Shown here in pieces: positions 43,134-51,006 of a stretch of 64,000 nt of DNA; the first letter of the stretch is position 1; every line of letters starts with the position of its first letter. The position numbers and the translations under genes are program-made. The notes below the pieces were generated by a model. It did not search any database and was not told where the DNA came from. It worked only from the letters and a program-made list of their open reading frames with translations. Location: assembly GCA_947002045.1 (NCBI GenBank), contig CAMQJB010000004.1, positions 1 through 64,000 on the forward strand, in the 5' to 3' direction. This stretch comes from an uncultured Collinsella sp. (GTDB lineage Bacteria > Actinomycetota > Coriobacteriia > Coriobacteriales > Coriobacteriaceae).

Positions 43134-44093
43134 CTAGTTCCCCTGCGCGCCCGAAATGCCGTTTTGCAGCGTATCCCAGGCGTTGGTTGCCATATCGCCC
43201 AGATTCTGAGCAGTATCGCCGAGATTCTGAGCGGTGTCGCCCAACTGCTGGGCCTTATCTCCCAGCTCCTGCGCCTTGTTGTTCAGGTCCTCCAGCGTGT
43301 TGGAGCTCGAGCTGTCCGTGGTGCCCTGGTCGCCGGACGCATTGCCCGACGAGCCGTCCTTGCGCGTGAGCTGAATCTCGAGGTTACCGTTGTCGTTATA
43401 GTAGGCAGACGTAACCACCCAGTTGGCGTCGACAACAGGCGTCGAGCCGTCGTCAGTCAGAATCACGGCATTCGAAAGGTCGACCCCGCGCGACTTGAGG
43501 AGCTTTTTGGCGTTGGACCAGTACTGTCCCGGGATATCGCTCAGGTCGACGGTGCCGGACTGGGCAGTCTCGGTCTGCTCGGTGGTGGTATCGGTCGTTG
43601 AGCTCCCCCGTTTATTGAGCATGCCCGACACGATGGCAAACACAACAGACAGGGCAAAGAAAATCGCCAGCACGATGAGGATCTTCTTGATCACGCTCGA
43701 CGAACGCGAAGGCTTCTTCTCCTCGTCCTCGCCATACTGAGGGATGGACTTGGGATACTCACGATACGGCTCGCGCGCATATCGGTCGCGCGACTCGTAG
43801 CGCGGCTGTGCCGTGCGCGGCATATAGGTCGTCTGCTGAGGTTGCGGAATGGGATTTTGCAGCAGGTCATCATAAGGGTCTGCCGCCGCGTTGCCGTAGG
43901 GGCTCTGCGACGAGGCACCATACGGGTCCTGCGCTGCGTTTCCGTAATTCACAACGCGCGTGGGATCGGCCGACGCCTGCGTCGTATCGGGGGCAACGTA
44001 GCCGGGATTCGGCACGACGCGGGTCTCATCGGCGCCATTGCCCGTCCGCGGGGAGCCGTAGCCACCCATTACGGTCGTCTTATCCTGGTCCAT
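43134..44093 (-). CDS. Single-pass membrane protein with disordered N terminus
   Basis: A 319-residue protein. Residues 1-130 are Pro/Tyr/Asn/Gln-rich and disordered, and begin with MDQDKTTVMGGYG, a Thr-rich stretch like forkhead-associated or kinase target tails. Residues ~137-158 (KILIVLAIFFALSVVFAIV) form a membrane helix. The outside part has a ~70-residue domain (IPGQYWSNAKKLLKSRGVDL, then VTSAYYNDNGNLEIQLTRK). The C terminus carries 7-residue repeats of the form (D/N)xAQxLG (about 275-305). No family is recognised. AAAGGA precedes the ATG. A cell-envelope role is possible. Confidence 0.72.
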   Translation of the reverse strand: MDQDKTTVMGGYGSPRTGNGADETRVVPNPGYVAPDTTQASADPTRVVNYGNAAQDPYGASSQSPYGNAAADPYDDLLQNPIPQPQQTTYMPRTAQPRYESRDRYAREPYREYPKSIPQYGEDEEKKPSRSSSVIKKILIVLAIFFALSVVFAIVSGMLNKRGSSTTDTTTEQTETAQSGTVDLSDIPGQYWSNAKKLLKSRGVDLSNAVILTDDGSTPVVDANWVVTSAYYNDNGNLEIQLTRKDGSSGNASGDQGTTDSSSSNTLEDLNNKAQELGDKAQQLGDTAQNLGDTAQNLGDMATNAWDTLQNGISGAQGN

Positions 44094-44230
44094 GCAACGA
44101 TTCCTTTCCGTCGCCCGTAAGCATCAAGTTATCAATGCATTCTACCCGCGCAAAAGCCTATGATGGGCAAAGCCCGCCGGTATCTACAAGACATGCGCGG
44201 TCGACGGTCACAAGCGAATCGAGGAACGTC

Positions 44231-44296
44231 ATGGCAAAAAGCAAGCTCATCAAGGACACGACGCGTGCCAAACTCTTCGGCCTCCAGCGCGGCTAG
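44231..44296 (+). CDS. Possible 21-residue peptide or truncated gene start
   Basis: A very short frame beginning MAKSKLIKDTTRAKLFGLQRG, with GAGGAACGTC directly upstream as a good ribosome site. The sequence looks like the N terminus of a longer protein cut short; the fold-back element starts 34 bp downstream. I cannot tell a real micropeptide from a gene remnant. Confidence 0.3.
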   Translation: MAKSKLIKDTTRAKLFGLQRG

Positions 44297-44329
44297 CGAC
44301 CTCTTCTTGGGCTGTGCACCAAAAAATTC

Positions 44330-44465
44330 GCCCATCTACTACGTTTAACCCAAGGGTGCCAACCATAGCCATATTTGTGTTAACAAAACCGCAGGTAAAC
44401 GTCTTGCCGCATTGTTAAAAAACGCTCCATGGTCGGTCCAACCCTGGCAAACGTAGTAGATGGGC
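44330..44465. repeat. 136-bp fold-back element
   Basis: GCCCATCTACTACGTTT (44330-44346) and AAACGTAGTAGATGGGC (44449-44465) are perfect 17-bp inverted repeats. Inside them further matching pairs lie in order: GGGT with ACCC, ACCAT (44362-44366) with ATGGT (44429-44433), and TTAACAA (44380-44386) with TTGTTAA (44412-44418). The whole element can therefore fold into one interrupted hairpin. It has no coding frame. It resembles a miniature inverted-repeat element, but no target-site duplication is obvious. Confidence 0.75.
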
Positions 44466-44518
44466 GCTTTTCGTGGCGCGGCTGGCCCAGATAGCTTGTT
44501 TCGGAGCCAATTTGCATC

Positions 44519-44560
44519 AAAAAGTCCCCGGGGGCGCTGCGTTTTGTGCCACCGGGGACT
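44519..44560 (-). terminator. Intrinsic terminator after the RsiV-like fragment
   Basis: AGTCCCCGG (44523-44531) pairs with CCGGGGACT (44552-44560), then TTTTT on the minus strand, 26 bp after the stop. Confidence 0.8.
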
Positions 44561-44586
44561 GTTCAATTTATCTCTCGCGGCCTACC

Positions 44587-45282
44587 TTACTCATTGGGTA
44601 CGTACGTGGCCTTGGCTCGCTCGGGCGTTACATCCTGACCGCAGGAATAGCTCGAGTCGAAGGCGTGCGCAACCAAGTCGTGGGTATCCCATGCCATGCA
44701 GTCAAACTCGCCAGTATCGAGGACGATGATATAGCCCTTGCCGTCGTAGTAGAAATGATCCTCGGTGTAGTTATCGTCATCGTCGATGTTGTCTTCGGAC
44801 ACGGAATCTATATCCGGCTTTGCTGTCTTAATTGCCTGCTTGGCCTCGCTCTTGAGGGTGTCGAACGAGAGCCCATGCTGCGCAAGCGAATCCTCGAGCG
44901 AAACCTGCTCACCCGTCTTGAGGTTGTAGTACGCCGACCTCGTCACCCGTTCCGATCGATACGGAGGTTGATAGCTGTCGGTGTAGGTTCGCACGCAGGC
45001 GATATCGCCGTCAATCGAGACGATCTCGGCGGTATACATCATGGTCACGCGGCTGTCCTCGTCATCCATCGAGGCCTGCTTGCTCGCATCGAGCGTGTCC
45101 GCAACGAGCTGGACCATATCCTTGTTAAACTTGGCGACGCCCACGCCCTGGCCCTTTACCTGAGGATAGGTCCACGTAGCCGAAATCTGGCACGTATCAT
45201 CGGGGGACGGATCCAGCGGGCCTTCGCCAACCGCAGCCGTAAAGTCAACATCCTGCGTTGCGGAAACGGCCTCGTAGCTCGC
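44587..45282 (-). pseudogene. RsiV/DUF3298-like C-terminal fragment, in frame behind an amber codon
   Basis: An open stretch of 231 codons begins immediately after the TAG of the zinc-ribbon protein, in the same frame. It reads ASYEAVSATQDVDFTAA..., then TWTYPQVKGQG, YTAEIVSIDGDIACVRTY and YYNLKTGEQVSLEDSL. The order resembles the DUF4163/DUF3298 region of RsiV-like proteins, in which a Tyr-rich strand pair precedes a NLKTGE-VSL segment. The first possible start is GTG 45144, with a weak ribosome site and past the beginning of the domain. So it is either an orphan C terminus left by recombination or the readthrough end of the upstream protein. A terminator follows. Confidence 0.6.
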
Positions 45283-46587
45283 CTACGCATCGTCAGAGTC
45301 CTTCGATTTCAGCTGCTCCAGCGTCGTGGCCACCGTTGCGATGGTTTCGTTTATCGAGTCCTTATCGGAAAATAACACACCATAAACGCCAGAATAGCCA
45401 AGGTTGAATTCCCTCAGAGCAATAAGGTCCGTCATTGCCTTGAATGATTGACCATCATACCCGATGAATTTAACTTGGTATTCATGGGCAGAAGGGCCAC
45501 TTTCGCCAGAGACGTCGCTTTGTTTAATTTCCTTCCCATGGTCAAACCACTGCGTAAATCCAATATTACCCGCATATTCAGTAGCACCCAAAGTCACGCA
45601 CGCTTCCTGAGTGCCCACGATCGCCTCTGGCGTGTAGACCTTCTCAATCTTGCCATTCTTATACGCCCAGACTTCAAGATGCGCAGCGGCCGCGTTATCC
45701 GCACGGTCCACCGGTTCATCGGAATACTCAATCAGTAGCTCATCTTGGCCGTCACCATCAAAGTCAACAAGTTTTGCGTAAGCAACACCCTGGGCTCCAT
45801 ACGTATATTCATCGAATTCGACAGCTTCGCCCTCGCCGTACTTCTTCTGGTACTCGAGGATCTTGTCGGTGAACAGTTCATTTGCCGTCTTGACCGCTGC
45901 CTTGGCAGATGCCTTGGCCTCCTTCTTGGACTGCGTGAGCTCAACGCTCTTAGGGGCGTCCGAGCCCTCCTTGGTGTAGTCGACCTTCATGGTGGTCGTG
46001 CTCTTCTTTTTGCCCTTGCCCGAGGTGATGGTCATCTGGTACTTCTGGTCGGGCAGCTCGCCAAAGTCCTCCATGGCAAAGCCGTCCTCACCATCGACCT
46101 TGATGGTGTAGCTCTTGCCCTTGCCGGACACCGGCGCCAGCTCGACGGTATAACTATCGAGCTTTTTGCCCTTGCTGTTCTTAGGCAGAACCTTGGTCTC
46201 GCACGCGCAGACAACATAGCCCTTGCCGCCCGAAGTCACCTCGGACGACGCGCCGATGCGCGGCACGACAACGATTGCTGCCACGATGGCGACAACGGCC
46301 ACACCGCCGATAACGGCAGCGACGATACGGCCCTTGTGCTTGGGTTTCTTAGACTGCGGCGTCGGAACAGACGGCTGAGAGGCCTCGGCAGGCTCGGTCA
46401 CAGACTCCTCATAACGAGGCTGCGCCGCCATATGAGCCGGGGCACCCTGAGGAGCGGTCGCCGGCGCGTCCCCTACCGGAAACGCCACAGGCTCCGCCTG
46501 GTCCTCAACGCCGCCCACGCGAGCGCCGCAGCTCGTACAAAACGTGGAGCCATCGGGTATCTGAGCTCCGCACTTGGTGCAATACAT
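45283..46587 (-). CDS. Zinc-ribbon membrane protein with EF-hand-like segment
   Basis: A 434-residue protein. An N-terminal zinc ribbon (MYCTKCG...CTSCGARV, residues 3-22), a Pro/Ala-rich linker, and one membrane helix (about 98-120, GRIVAAVIGGVAVVAIVAAIVVV) are followed by an outside part. This contains a beta-rich region (about 135-210), a Lys/Ala-rich helix, and a DFDGDGQDELLIEY calcium-binding-like repeat (near 285). GGGAGATGCG precedes ATG 46587. The last ~170 codons are AT-richer than neighbours, which suggests mosaic origin. It ends in TAG, directly followed in frame by the RsiV-like fragment. Confidence 0.75.
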   Translation of the reverse strand: MYCTKCGAQIPDGSTFCTSCGARVGGVEDQAEPVAFPVGDAPATAPQGAPAHMAAQPRYEESVTEPAEASQPSVPTPQSKKPKHKGRIVAAVIGGVAVVAIVAAIVVVPRIGASSEVTSGGKGYVVCACETKVLPKNSKGKKLDSYTVELAPVSGKGKSYTIKVDGEDGFAMEDFGELPDQKYQMTITSGKGKKKSTTTMKVDYTKEGSDAPKSVELTQSKKEAKASAKAAVKTANELFTDKILEYQKKYGEGEAVEFDEYTYGAQGVAYAKLVDFDGDGQDELLIEYSDEPVDRADNAAAAHLEVWAYKNGKIEKVYTPEAIVGTQEACVTLGATEYAGNIGFTQWFDHGKEIKQSDVSGESGPSAHEYQVKFIGYDGQSFKAMTDLIALREFNLGYSGVYGVLFSDKDSINETIATVATTLEQLKSKDSDDA

Positions 46588-46693
46588 CGCATCTCCCGTC
46601 TCTCGTCGCAGCCGCAATGCGCCCGCGCAATTCTTCCAACTACACCGTACGAGAAAAATCCCCATTCTTGTTGCGCAACATTGCCGCCGCATC

Positions 46694-46734
46694 AAAAAGC
46701 CCCGCCGGGCCTTGGTAGGCGCGACGGGGCGGGC
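46694..46734 (-). terminator. Intrinsic terminator after fhs
   Basis: On the minus strand GCCCGCCCCGTCGC pairs imperfectly with GGCCCGGCGGGGC, followed by TTTTTG (46698-46693). It starts about 22 bp after the fhs stop. Confidence 0.75.
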
Positions 46735-46755
46735 AAGCGGCTATGAGCAGCAGGC

Positions 46756-48423
46756 TTAGAACAGGCCGGTGATGTTGCCGTCGTTGTCGACGTCGATGTT
46801 CTCGGCCGCGGGAACCTTGGGCAGGCCCGGCATGGTCAGAACGCTGCCGGTCAGCGCGACCACAAAGTGGGCACCGGCGGAAACCTTGAGCTCGCGCACG
46901 GTGATGCGGAAGCCCTCGGGAGCGCCCAGCGCCTTAGCGTTGTCGCTAAAGCTGTACTGCGTCTTGGCCACGCATACCGGCAGGTTGCCAAAGCCGTTCT
47001 CGCGCAGCTCGGCGAGCTGGCGCTTGGCAGCCGGCGTAAAGTCGACGCCGTCGGCGCGGTAGACCTTGGTGGCAACAGCCTCGAGGGCGTCGGCCACATC
47101 GGCACCGTCCTCGTAGGCAAACTTGAGCTCGCTCGGCTGCTCGATCAAGCGCATGACCTCATCGGCCAGGTCGAGCGCGCCCTCGCCGCCCTTGGCCCAG
47201 ACCTCGGAAAGCTTAACGTTGACACCCAGCTTCTGGCACTCGGACTCGATGAGGGTGAGCTCGGCCTCGGTGTCCGTCGGGAAGCGGTTGATGGCGACCA
47301 CGCAGGGCAGACCGTAGACGTTCTGGATATTGTCGACGTGGCGCAGCAGGTTGGGCATACCGGCCTTAAGGGCCTCGAGGTTTTCCTCGTTAAGATCGGC
47401 CTTGGCAACACCGCCGTTGTACTTAAGGGCGCGAGCGGTCGCGACGACCACGACGGCGTTGGGACGAACGCCCGTCATGCGGCACTTGATGTCCAGGAAT
47501 TTCTCGGCACCCAGGTCGGCACCAAAGCCGGCCTCGGTAATGGCGACATCGCCAAAACGCATAGCCATACGCGTGGCCATGATGGAGTTGCAGCCGTGGG
47601 CGATATTGGCGAAGGGACCACCGTGGACAAACGCGGGCGTACCCTCGAGCGTCTGCACCAGATTGGGCTTGAGCGCATCCTTGAGCAGTGCGGCCATAGC
47701 TCCCTGGGCCTTAAGGTCGCGTGCACGGACGGGCTCGCCGGCATAGCTGTAGCCGACAACGATCTCGCCCAAGCGCTCCTTAAGATCGTTGATGCTCGTG
47801 GACAGGCACAGGATCGCCATGACCTCGGAGGCAACGGTGATATCGAAGCCGTCCTCGCGCGGCACTCCCTGGGCCTTGCCGCCAATGCCATCGATGACAT
47901 GGCGCAGCTGACGGTCGTTCATGTCGACAACGCGCTTCCAGGTGATGCGCTTAACGTCGATGCCGAGCTGGTTGCCCTGCTGAATATGGTTGTCGAGCAT
48001 GGCAGCCAGCAGGTTGTTGGCGGCACCGATAGCATGGAAGTCACCGGTAAAGTGCAGGTTGATGTCCTCCATGGGGATGACCTGGGCCCAGCCGCCACCG
48101 GCGGCACCGCCCTTGACACCAAAGACAGGGCCGAGCGAAGGCTCACGCAGGGCCACAGCGCTCTTGACGCCGCGACGGCGCAGGCCATCGGCCAGGCCGA
48201 TGGTCGTGGTGGTCTTGCCCTCGCCGGCGGGCGTGGGATTGATAGCGGTCACGAGGACGAGCTTGGCCTGGTGATCGGTCGGCTCGTTGAGCAATGAATA
48301 GTCGACCTTAGCCTTGTCGAAGCCGTACGGAATCAGGTGCTTTACGTCGACGCCGGCGTTCTTGGCAACCTCGGTAATGGGCAGCGGCGTGACGGAACGT
48401 GCGATTTCGATGTCAGTAGGCAT
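46756..48423 (-). CDS. fhs: Formate-tetrahydrofolate ligase
   Basis: A 555-residue enzyme, full family length, which joins formate to THF with ATP to give 10-formyl-THF. Signatures seen are the P-loop [18 protein letters not shown] (near 65), [58 protein letters not shown] and [15 protein letters not shown] at the C terminus. GAAAGGA precedes ATG 48423. In anaerobes it works with FchA and FolD, both present at 34-36 kb, in purine synthesis or in recovering ATP from 10-formyl-THF. No THF riboswitch was recognised upstream. Confidence 0.97.
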   Translation of the reverse strand: MPTDIEIARSVTPLPITEVAKNAGVDVKHLIPYGFDKAKVDYSLLNEPTDHQAKLVLVTAINPTPAGEGKTTTTIGLADGLRRRGVKSAVALREPSLGPVFGVKGGAAGGGWAQVIPMEDINLHFTGDFHAIGAANNLLAAMLDNHIQQGNQLGIDVKRITWKRVVDMNDRQLRHVIDGIGGKAQGVPREDGFDITVASEVMAILCLSTSINDLKERLGEIVVGYSYAGEPVRARDLKAQGAMAALLKDALKPNLVQTLEGTPAFVHGGPFANIAHGCNSIMATRMAMRFGDVAITEAGFGADLGAEKFLDIKCRMTGVRPNAVVVVATARALKYNGGVAKADLNEENLEALKAGMPNLLRHVDNIQNVYGLPCVVAINRFPTDTEAELTLIESECQKLGVNVKLSEVWAKGGEGALDLADEVMRLIEQPSELKFAYEDGADVADALEAVATKVYRADGVDFTPAAKRQLAELRENGFGNLPVCVAKTQYSFSDNAKALGAPEGFRITVRELKVSAGAHFVVALTGSVLTMPGLPKVPAAENIDVDNDGNITGLF

Positions 48424-48554
48424 GGGCGGTCCTTTCGTTACCGGATGAGAAAAAGACCAATTCAGCATAGCACGGGCGCACAATAGTAAAACACCCACAA
48501 CCGACAAACGGCGATATGTTTATCCAATGCTCAGCGATAGCCTACAAACCCGTC

Positions 48555-49622
48555 CTAAACGGTCGGCTCAATTCCTAAGTGCTCAAAGGTGCGAAGCGTT
48601 GCCTGGCGGCCCTGGGGCGTGCGAATCATCAAACCGCACTGCAGCAGATAGGGCTCGTAGACATCCTCGAGCGTTCCCGGGTCCTCGCCAACCGCGCTGG
48701 CAAGCGTCGTCAGGCCCACGGCACGGCCGGAGAACGTCTTGGCAAGCGTCTCCAAGATGCGAATATCCATCCAGTCCAGGCCGAGCTCGTCAATCTCGAA
48801 GAACTCGAGCGCCTGACGGCAGATATCGAGCTCGATAGGACCGTTGCCGCGCACCTGCGCATAGTCGCGCACGCGTTTGAGCAGACGGTTGGCCAGGCGC
48901 GGCGTGCCACGCGAGCGCGAGCCGATCTCGAGCGCGCTCGCGTGGTCGATCGTCACGCCCAAGATGGTCGCCGAGCGCGTCACGATCTGGGCGAGCTCCT
49001 CGACCGTGTAGTAGTCCAGGCGATACGAAATGCCAAAGCGATCGCGCAGCGGGCCGGTCAACATACCCGAGCGGGTCGTTGCCGCCACCAGCGTAAACTT
49101 GGGGATATCTAGGCGAATCGAGCGAGCGGCCGGGCCTTTACCGATCACGATATCGAGCGCAAAGTCCTCCATCGCGGGATACAGAACTTCCTCGACCGAA
49201 CGGTTGAGTCGGTGGATTTCGTCGATAAACAGTACGTCACCCGGCTGCAGGTTAGTCAGGATAGCCGCGAGGTCGCCGGTACGCGCAATGGCCGGGCCAC
49301 TCGTCGTCTTGATCTGAGCGCCCAGCTCGTTGGCGATAACGGTAGCCAGCGTGGTCTTGCCCAGGCCCGGAGGACCCGAGAAAATCACGTGGTCGAGCGT
49401 CTCGCCACGGCTCTGCGCTGCCTCGATCAGCACGCGCAGACTCTGTTTGATATGCTCCTGACCGCAGTAGTCGTCTAGGCGCTGGGGACGCAGGGTACGG
49501 TCGACATCGAGGTCTTCGGGCGTCAGCTCCGAGCCCACCATGCGCTCACCGTGCGCCATGGATGCCGCCGGCGAGTTGCCGGGCGTCGCCCACAGGTCCT
49601 GAGAGTCATCGGCTTCCCACAT
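48555..49622 (-). CDS. ruvB: Holliday junction branch migration DNA helicase RuvB
   Basis: A 355-residue AAA+ motor. Walker A ([13 protein letters not shown]), Walker B (LFIDEIHRL), sensor 1 (AATTRSGML) and the Arg-containing DRFGI are present, followed by the winged-helix C terminus ([17 protein letters not shown]). The ATG at 49622 overlaps the ruvA stop as TGATG, so translation is coupled. RuvB rings pump DNA through RuvA-bound junctions in recombination repair. Confidence 0.97.
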   Translation of the reverse strand: MWEADDSQDLWATPGNSPAASMAHGERMVGSELTPEDLDVDRTLRPQRLDDYCGQEHIKQSLRVLIEAAQSRGETLDHVIFSGPPGLGKTTLATVIANELGAQIKTTSGPAIARTGDLAAILTNLQPGDVLFIDEIHRLNRSVEEVLYPAMEDFALDIVIGKGPAARSIRLDIPKFTLVAATTRSGMLTGPLRDRFGISYRLDYYTVEELAQIVTRSATILGVTIDHASALEIGSRSRGTPRLANRLLKRVRDYAQVRGNGPIELDICRQALEFFEIDELGLDWMDIRILETLAKTFSGRAVGLTTLASAVGEDPGTLEDVYEPYLLQCGLMIRTPQGRQATLRTFEHLGIEPTV

Positions 49623-50242
49623 CACGCATCCATTCCGAGTCGTTTAAGCGCCGCGCCGAGCAGATCCTCGACACGCATATCCTGCCCATCATACCCGCTC
49701 AGGGCAACCTCGGTCTCCTGCGGGCTAAAGCCCATGGAAAGGAGCGCCGCGCGGGCGTCATCGATCGCCGAGGGGGCGACGGCGGGAACCGGCATCGCAA
49801 CCTGACCGGGGATTACGTCGAGCGGAACAAAGCCCTTATCCTTGGCAAAGGTACTCTTGAGCTCCAAGATGAGGCGCTGGGCGGTCTTTTTGCCCACACC
49901 AGGCACCTTGGCCATGCCCTTGTCGTCCTCGGCCATCACCAGGGAATACAGCTGTCCCACGGTATAGGTGGAAAGCACGGCAAGCGCCAGGCGTGGACCA
50001 ACGCCCGAGACGGAAACGAGCCGATCGAACATCGTGCGCTCGTCCTTGGAGGCAAAGCCAAAAAGCGTCATGGCGTCCTCGCGCACCTGCATGCGGGTAT
50101 AGAGGCGAACCTCGCCGCCGGGCGTAGGCAGCGTGGCGGCAGTGCTGCCCGAAATACCGAGCTCAAAGCCCACGCCCGACACATCGACGACGGCCGAGCT
50201 CATCGTGGCCTCGACAAGCGTTCCATGGAGCTGGGAGATCAT
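49622..50242 (-). CDS. ruvA: Holliday junction DNA helicase RuvA
   Basis: A 206-residue RuvA. The N-terminal OB fold ([11 protein letters not shown]...VSGVGFELG), the two helix-hairpin-helix motifs ([10 protein letters not shown] and [17 protein letters not shown]) and the C-terminal domain III ([14 protein letters not shown]...LGAALKRLG) are all present. It recognises the four-way junction and loads RuvB. Its start overlaps the ruvC stop and its stop overlaps ruvB. Confidence 0.97.
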   Translation of the reverse strand: MISQLHGTLVEATMSSAVVDVSGVGFELGISGSTAATLPTPGGEVRLYTRMQVREDAMTLFGFASKDERTMFDRLVSVSGVGPRLALAVLSTYTVGQLYSLVMAEDDKGMAKVPGVGKKTAQRLILELKSTFAKDKGFVPLDVIPGQVAMPVPAVAPSAIDDARAALLSMGFSPQETEVALSGYDGQDMRVEDLLGAALKRLGMDA

Positions 50243-50763
50243 CAGTATCCGGTTCCTCTCTGTTGATAGAACTCGCCGCCGGTAAGCGCCCGGGTACGGC
50301 TTAGGTTAACGTGACAAATGGCGCAAGCCAGGGCATCGGCGGCATGGTCTGGGTGCGGATCGTGATCGAGCTGCGTGAGCGTGCGCACCATGTAGGCAAC
50401 CTGCCGTTTATCTGCGGCACCGGTGCCCACCACGGCCTGCTTGATCTGCATGGGCGTGTATTCGCCAATCTCGAGCGCGCATTCCGAAAGCGCCACGAGC
50501 GCAGCACCGCGGGCATGCGCCGTGGGGATGGCCGAGCGGACGTTAGCGCCAAAGTAAATGCTCTCGATGGCGGCAGTATCGGGGCGATAGCGCTCGACGA
50601 CGCCCTTGAGGTCGCGGGCGATATGCGACAGGCGCACCGCGAGCGGGCTGCCCGCGCTGGTCTCGATACAACCGTAGGCACGGCAACGAACCTCGCCACG
50701 TCGCTCCTCGATAATCCCCCAGCCCGTATGGGCCAAACCAGGGTCGATACCCAAGATAACCAA
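50242..50763 (-). CDS. ruvC: Crossover junction endodeoxyribonuclease RuvC
   Basis: A 173-residue RuvC of the RNase H fold. Active-site acidic residues are in LGIDPGL (Asp7), AIESIYF (Glu, near 67) and the DHAADALACA block (near 140). It resolves Holliday junctions by symmetric nicking. It is the first gene of the overlapping ruvC-ruvA-ruvB operon. A LexA-type box lies 56 bp upstream. Confidence 0.97.
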   Translation of the reverse strand: MVILGIDPGLAHTGWGIIEERRGEVRCRAYGCIETSAGSPLAVRLSHIARDLKGVVERYRPDTAAIESIYFGANVRSAIPTAHARGAALVALSECALEIGEYTPMQIKQAVVGTGAADKRQVAYMVRTLTQLDHDPHPDHAADALACAICHVNLSRTRALTGGEFYQQRGTGY

Positions 50764-50818
50764 GCCGACCTCCCCTCGTCACAAGCACAGCACAAGGCAA
50801 GGCCCCGCGCATCATTCA

Positions 50819-50832
50819 CGAACGTCTGTTCT
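50819..50832 (-). promoter_or_regulatory. Putative LexA (SOS) box before ruvCAB
   Basis: CGAAC-GTCT-GTTCT matches the Gram-positive LexA consensus CGAAC-N4-GTTCG except for the last base. It lies 56 bp before the ruvC start. On the minus strand TATTCT overlaps its upstream edge and could be the -10 box, so LexA binding would block transcription. ruvCAB or ruvAB is SOS-controlled in several bacteria. Confidence 0.6.
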
Positions 50833-50900
50833 AGAATAACACAACGCCAGCCCCATACGTCAGCCGAGATTGAATTGTAGGTTGAGCATACGCAAGCGAG

Positions 50901-51006
50901 CGCCCGCCAGAGCGAGCAAGGTGCCTTGAAAGAGAAGGGCATTGACCTGGCGGTCATGCCCGACGATTGAAAGGCAGATTGCCGCTCTGGCGGGCGCGCA
51001 GCGACC
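50901..51006. repeat. Branched structured element, copy C
   Basis: The outer stem pairs GCGCCCGCCAGAGCG (from 50900) with CGCTCTGGCGGGCGC (to 50998). Relative to copies A and B the distal stem bases AAA/TTT are replaced by GCG/CGC, so pairing is kept. The inner hairpin reads GGGCAT...GACC-tggc-GGTC...ATGCCC, again changed on both sides compared with GGCGGCAT...ATGCCGCC. The CAAGG-tg-CCTTG hairpin is unchanged. The element ends right at the stop codon of the NAD-synthetase-like gene. The distal GTTACGCGG hairpin is absent. Confidence 0.78.

Noticed and set aside
48424..48554. THF riboswitch upstream of fhs
   Set aside because: The characteristic conserved blocks of either THF riboswitch class could not be found in the 131-bp gap.
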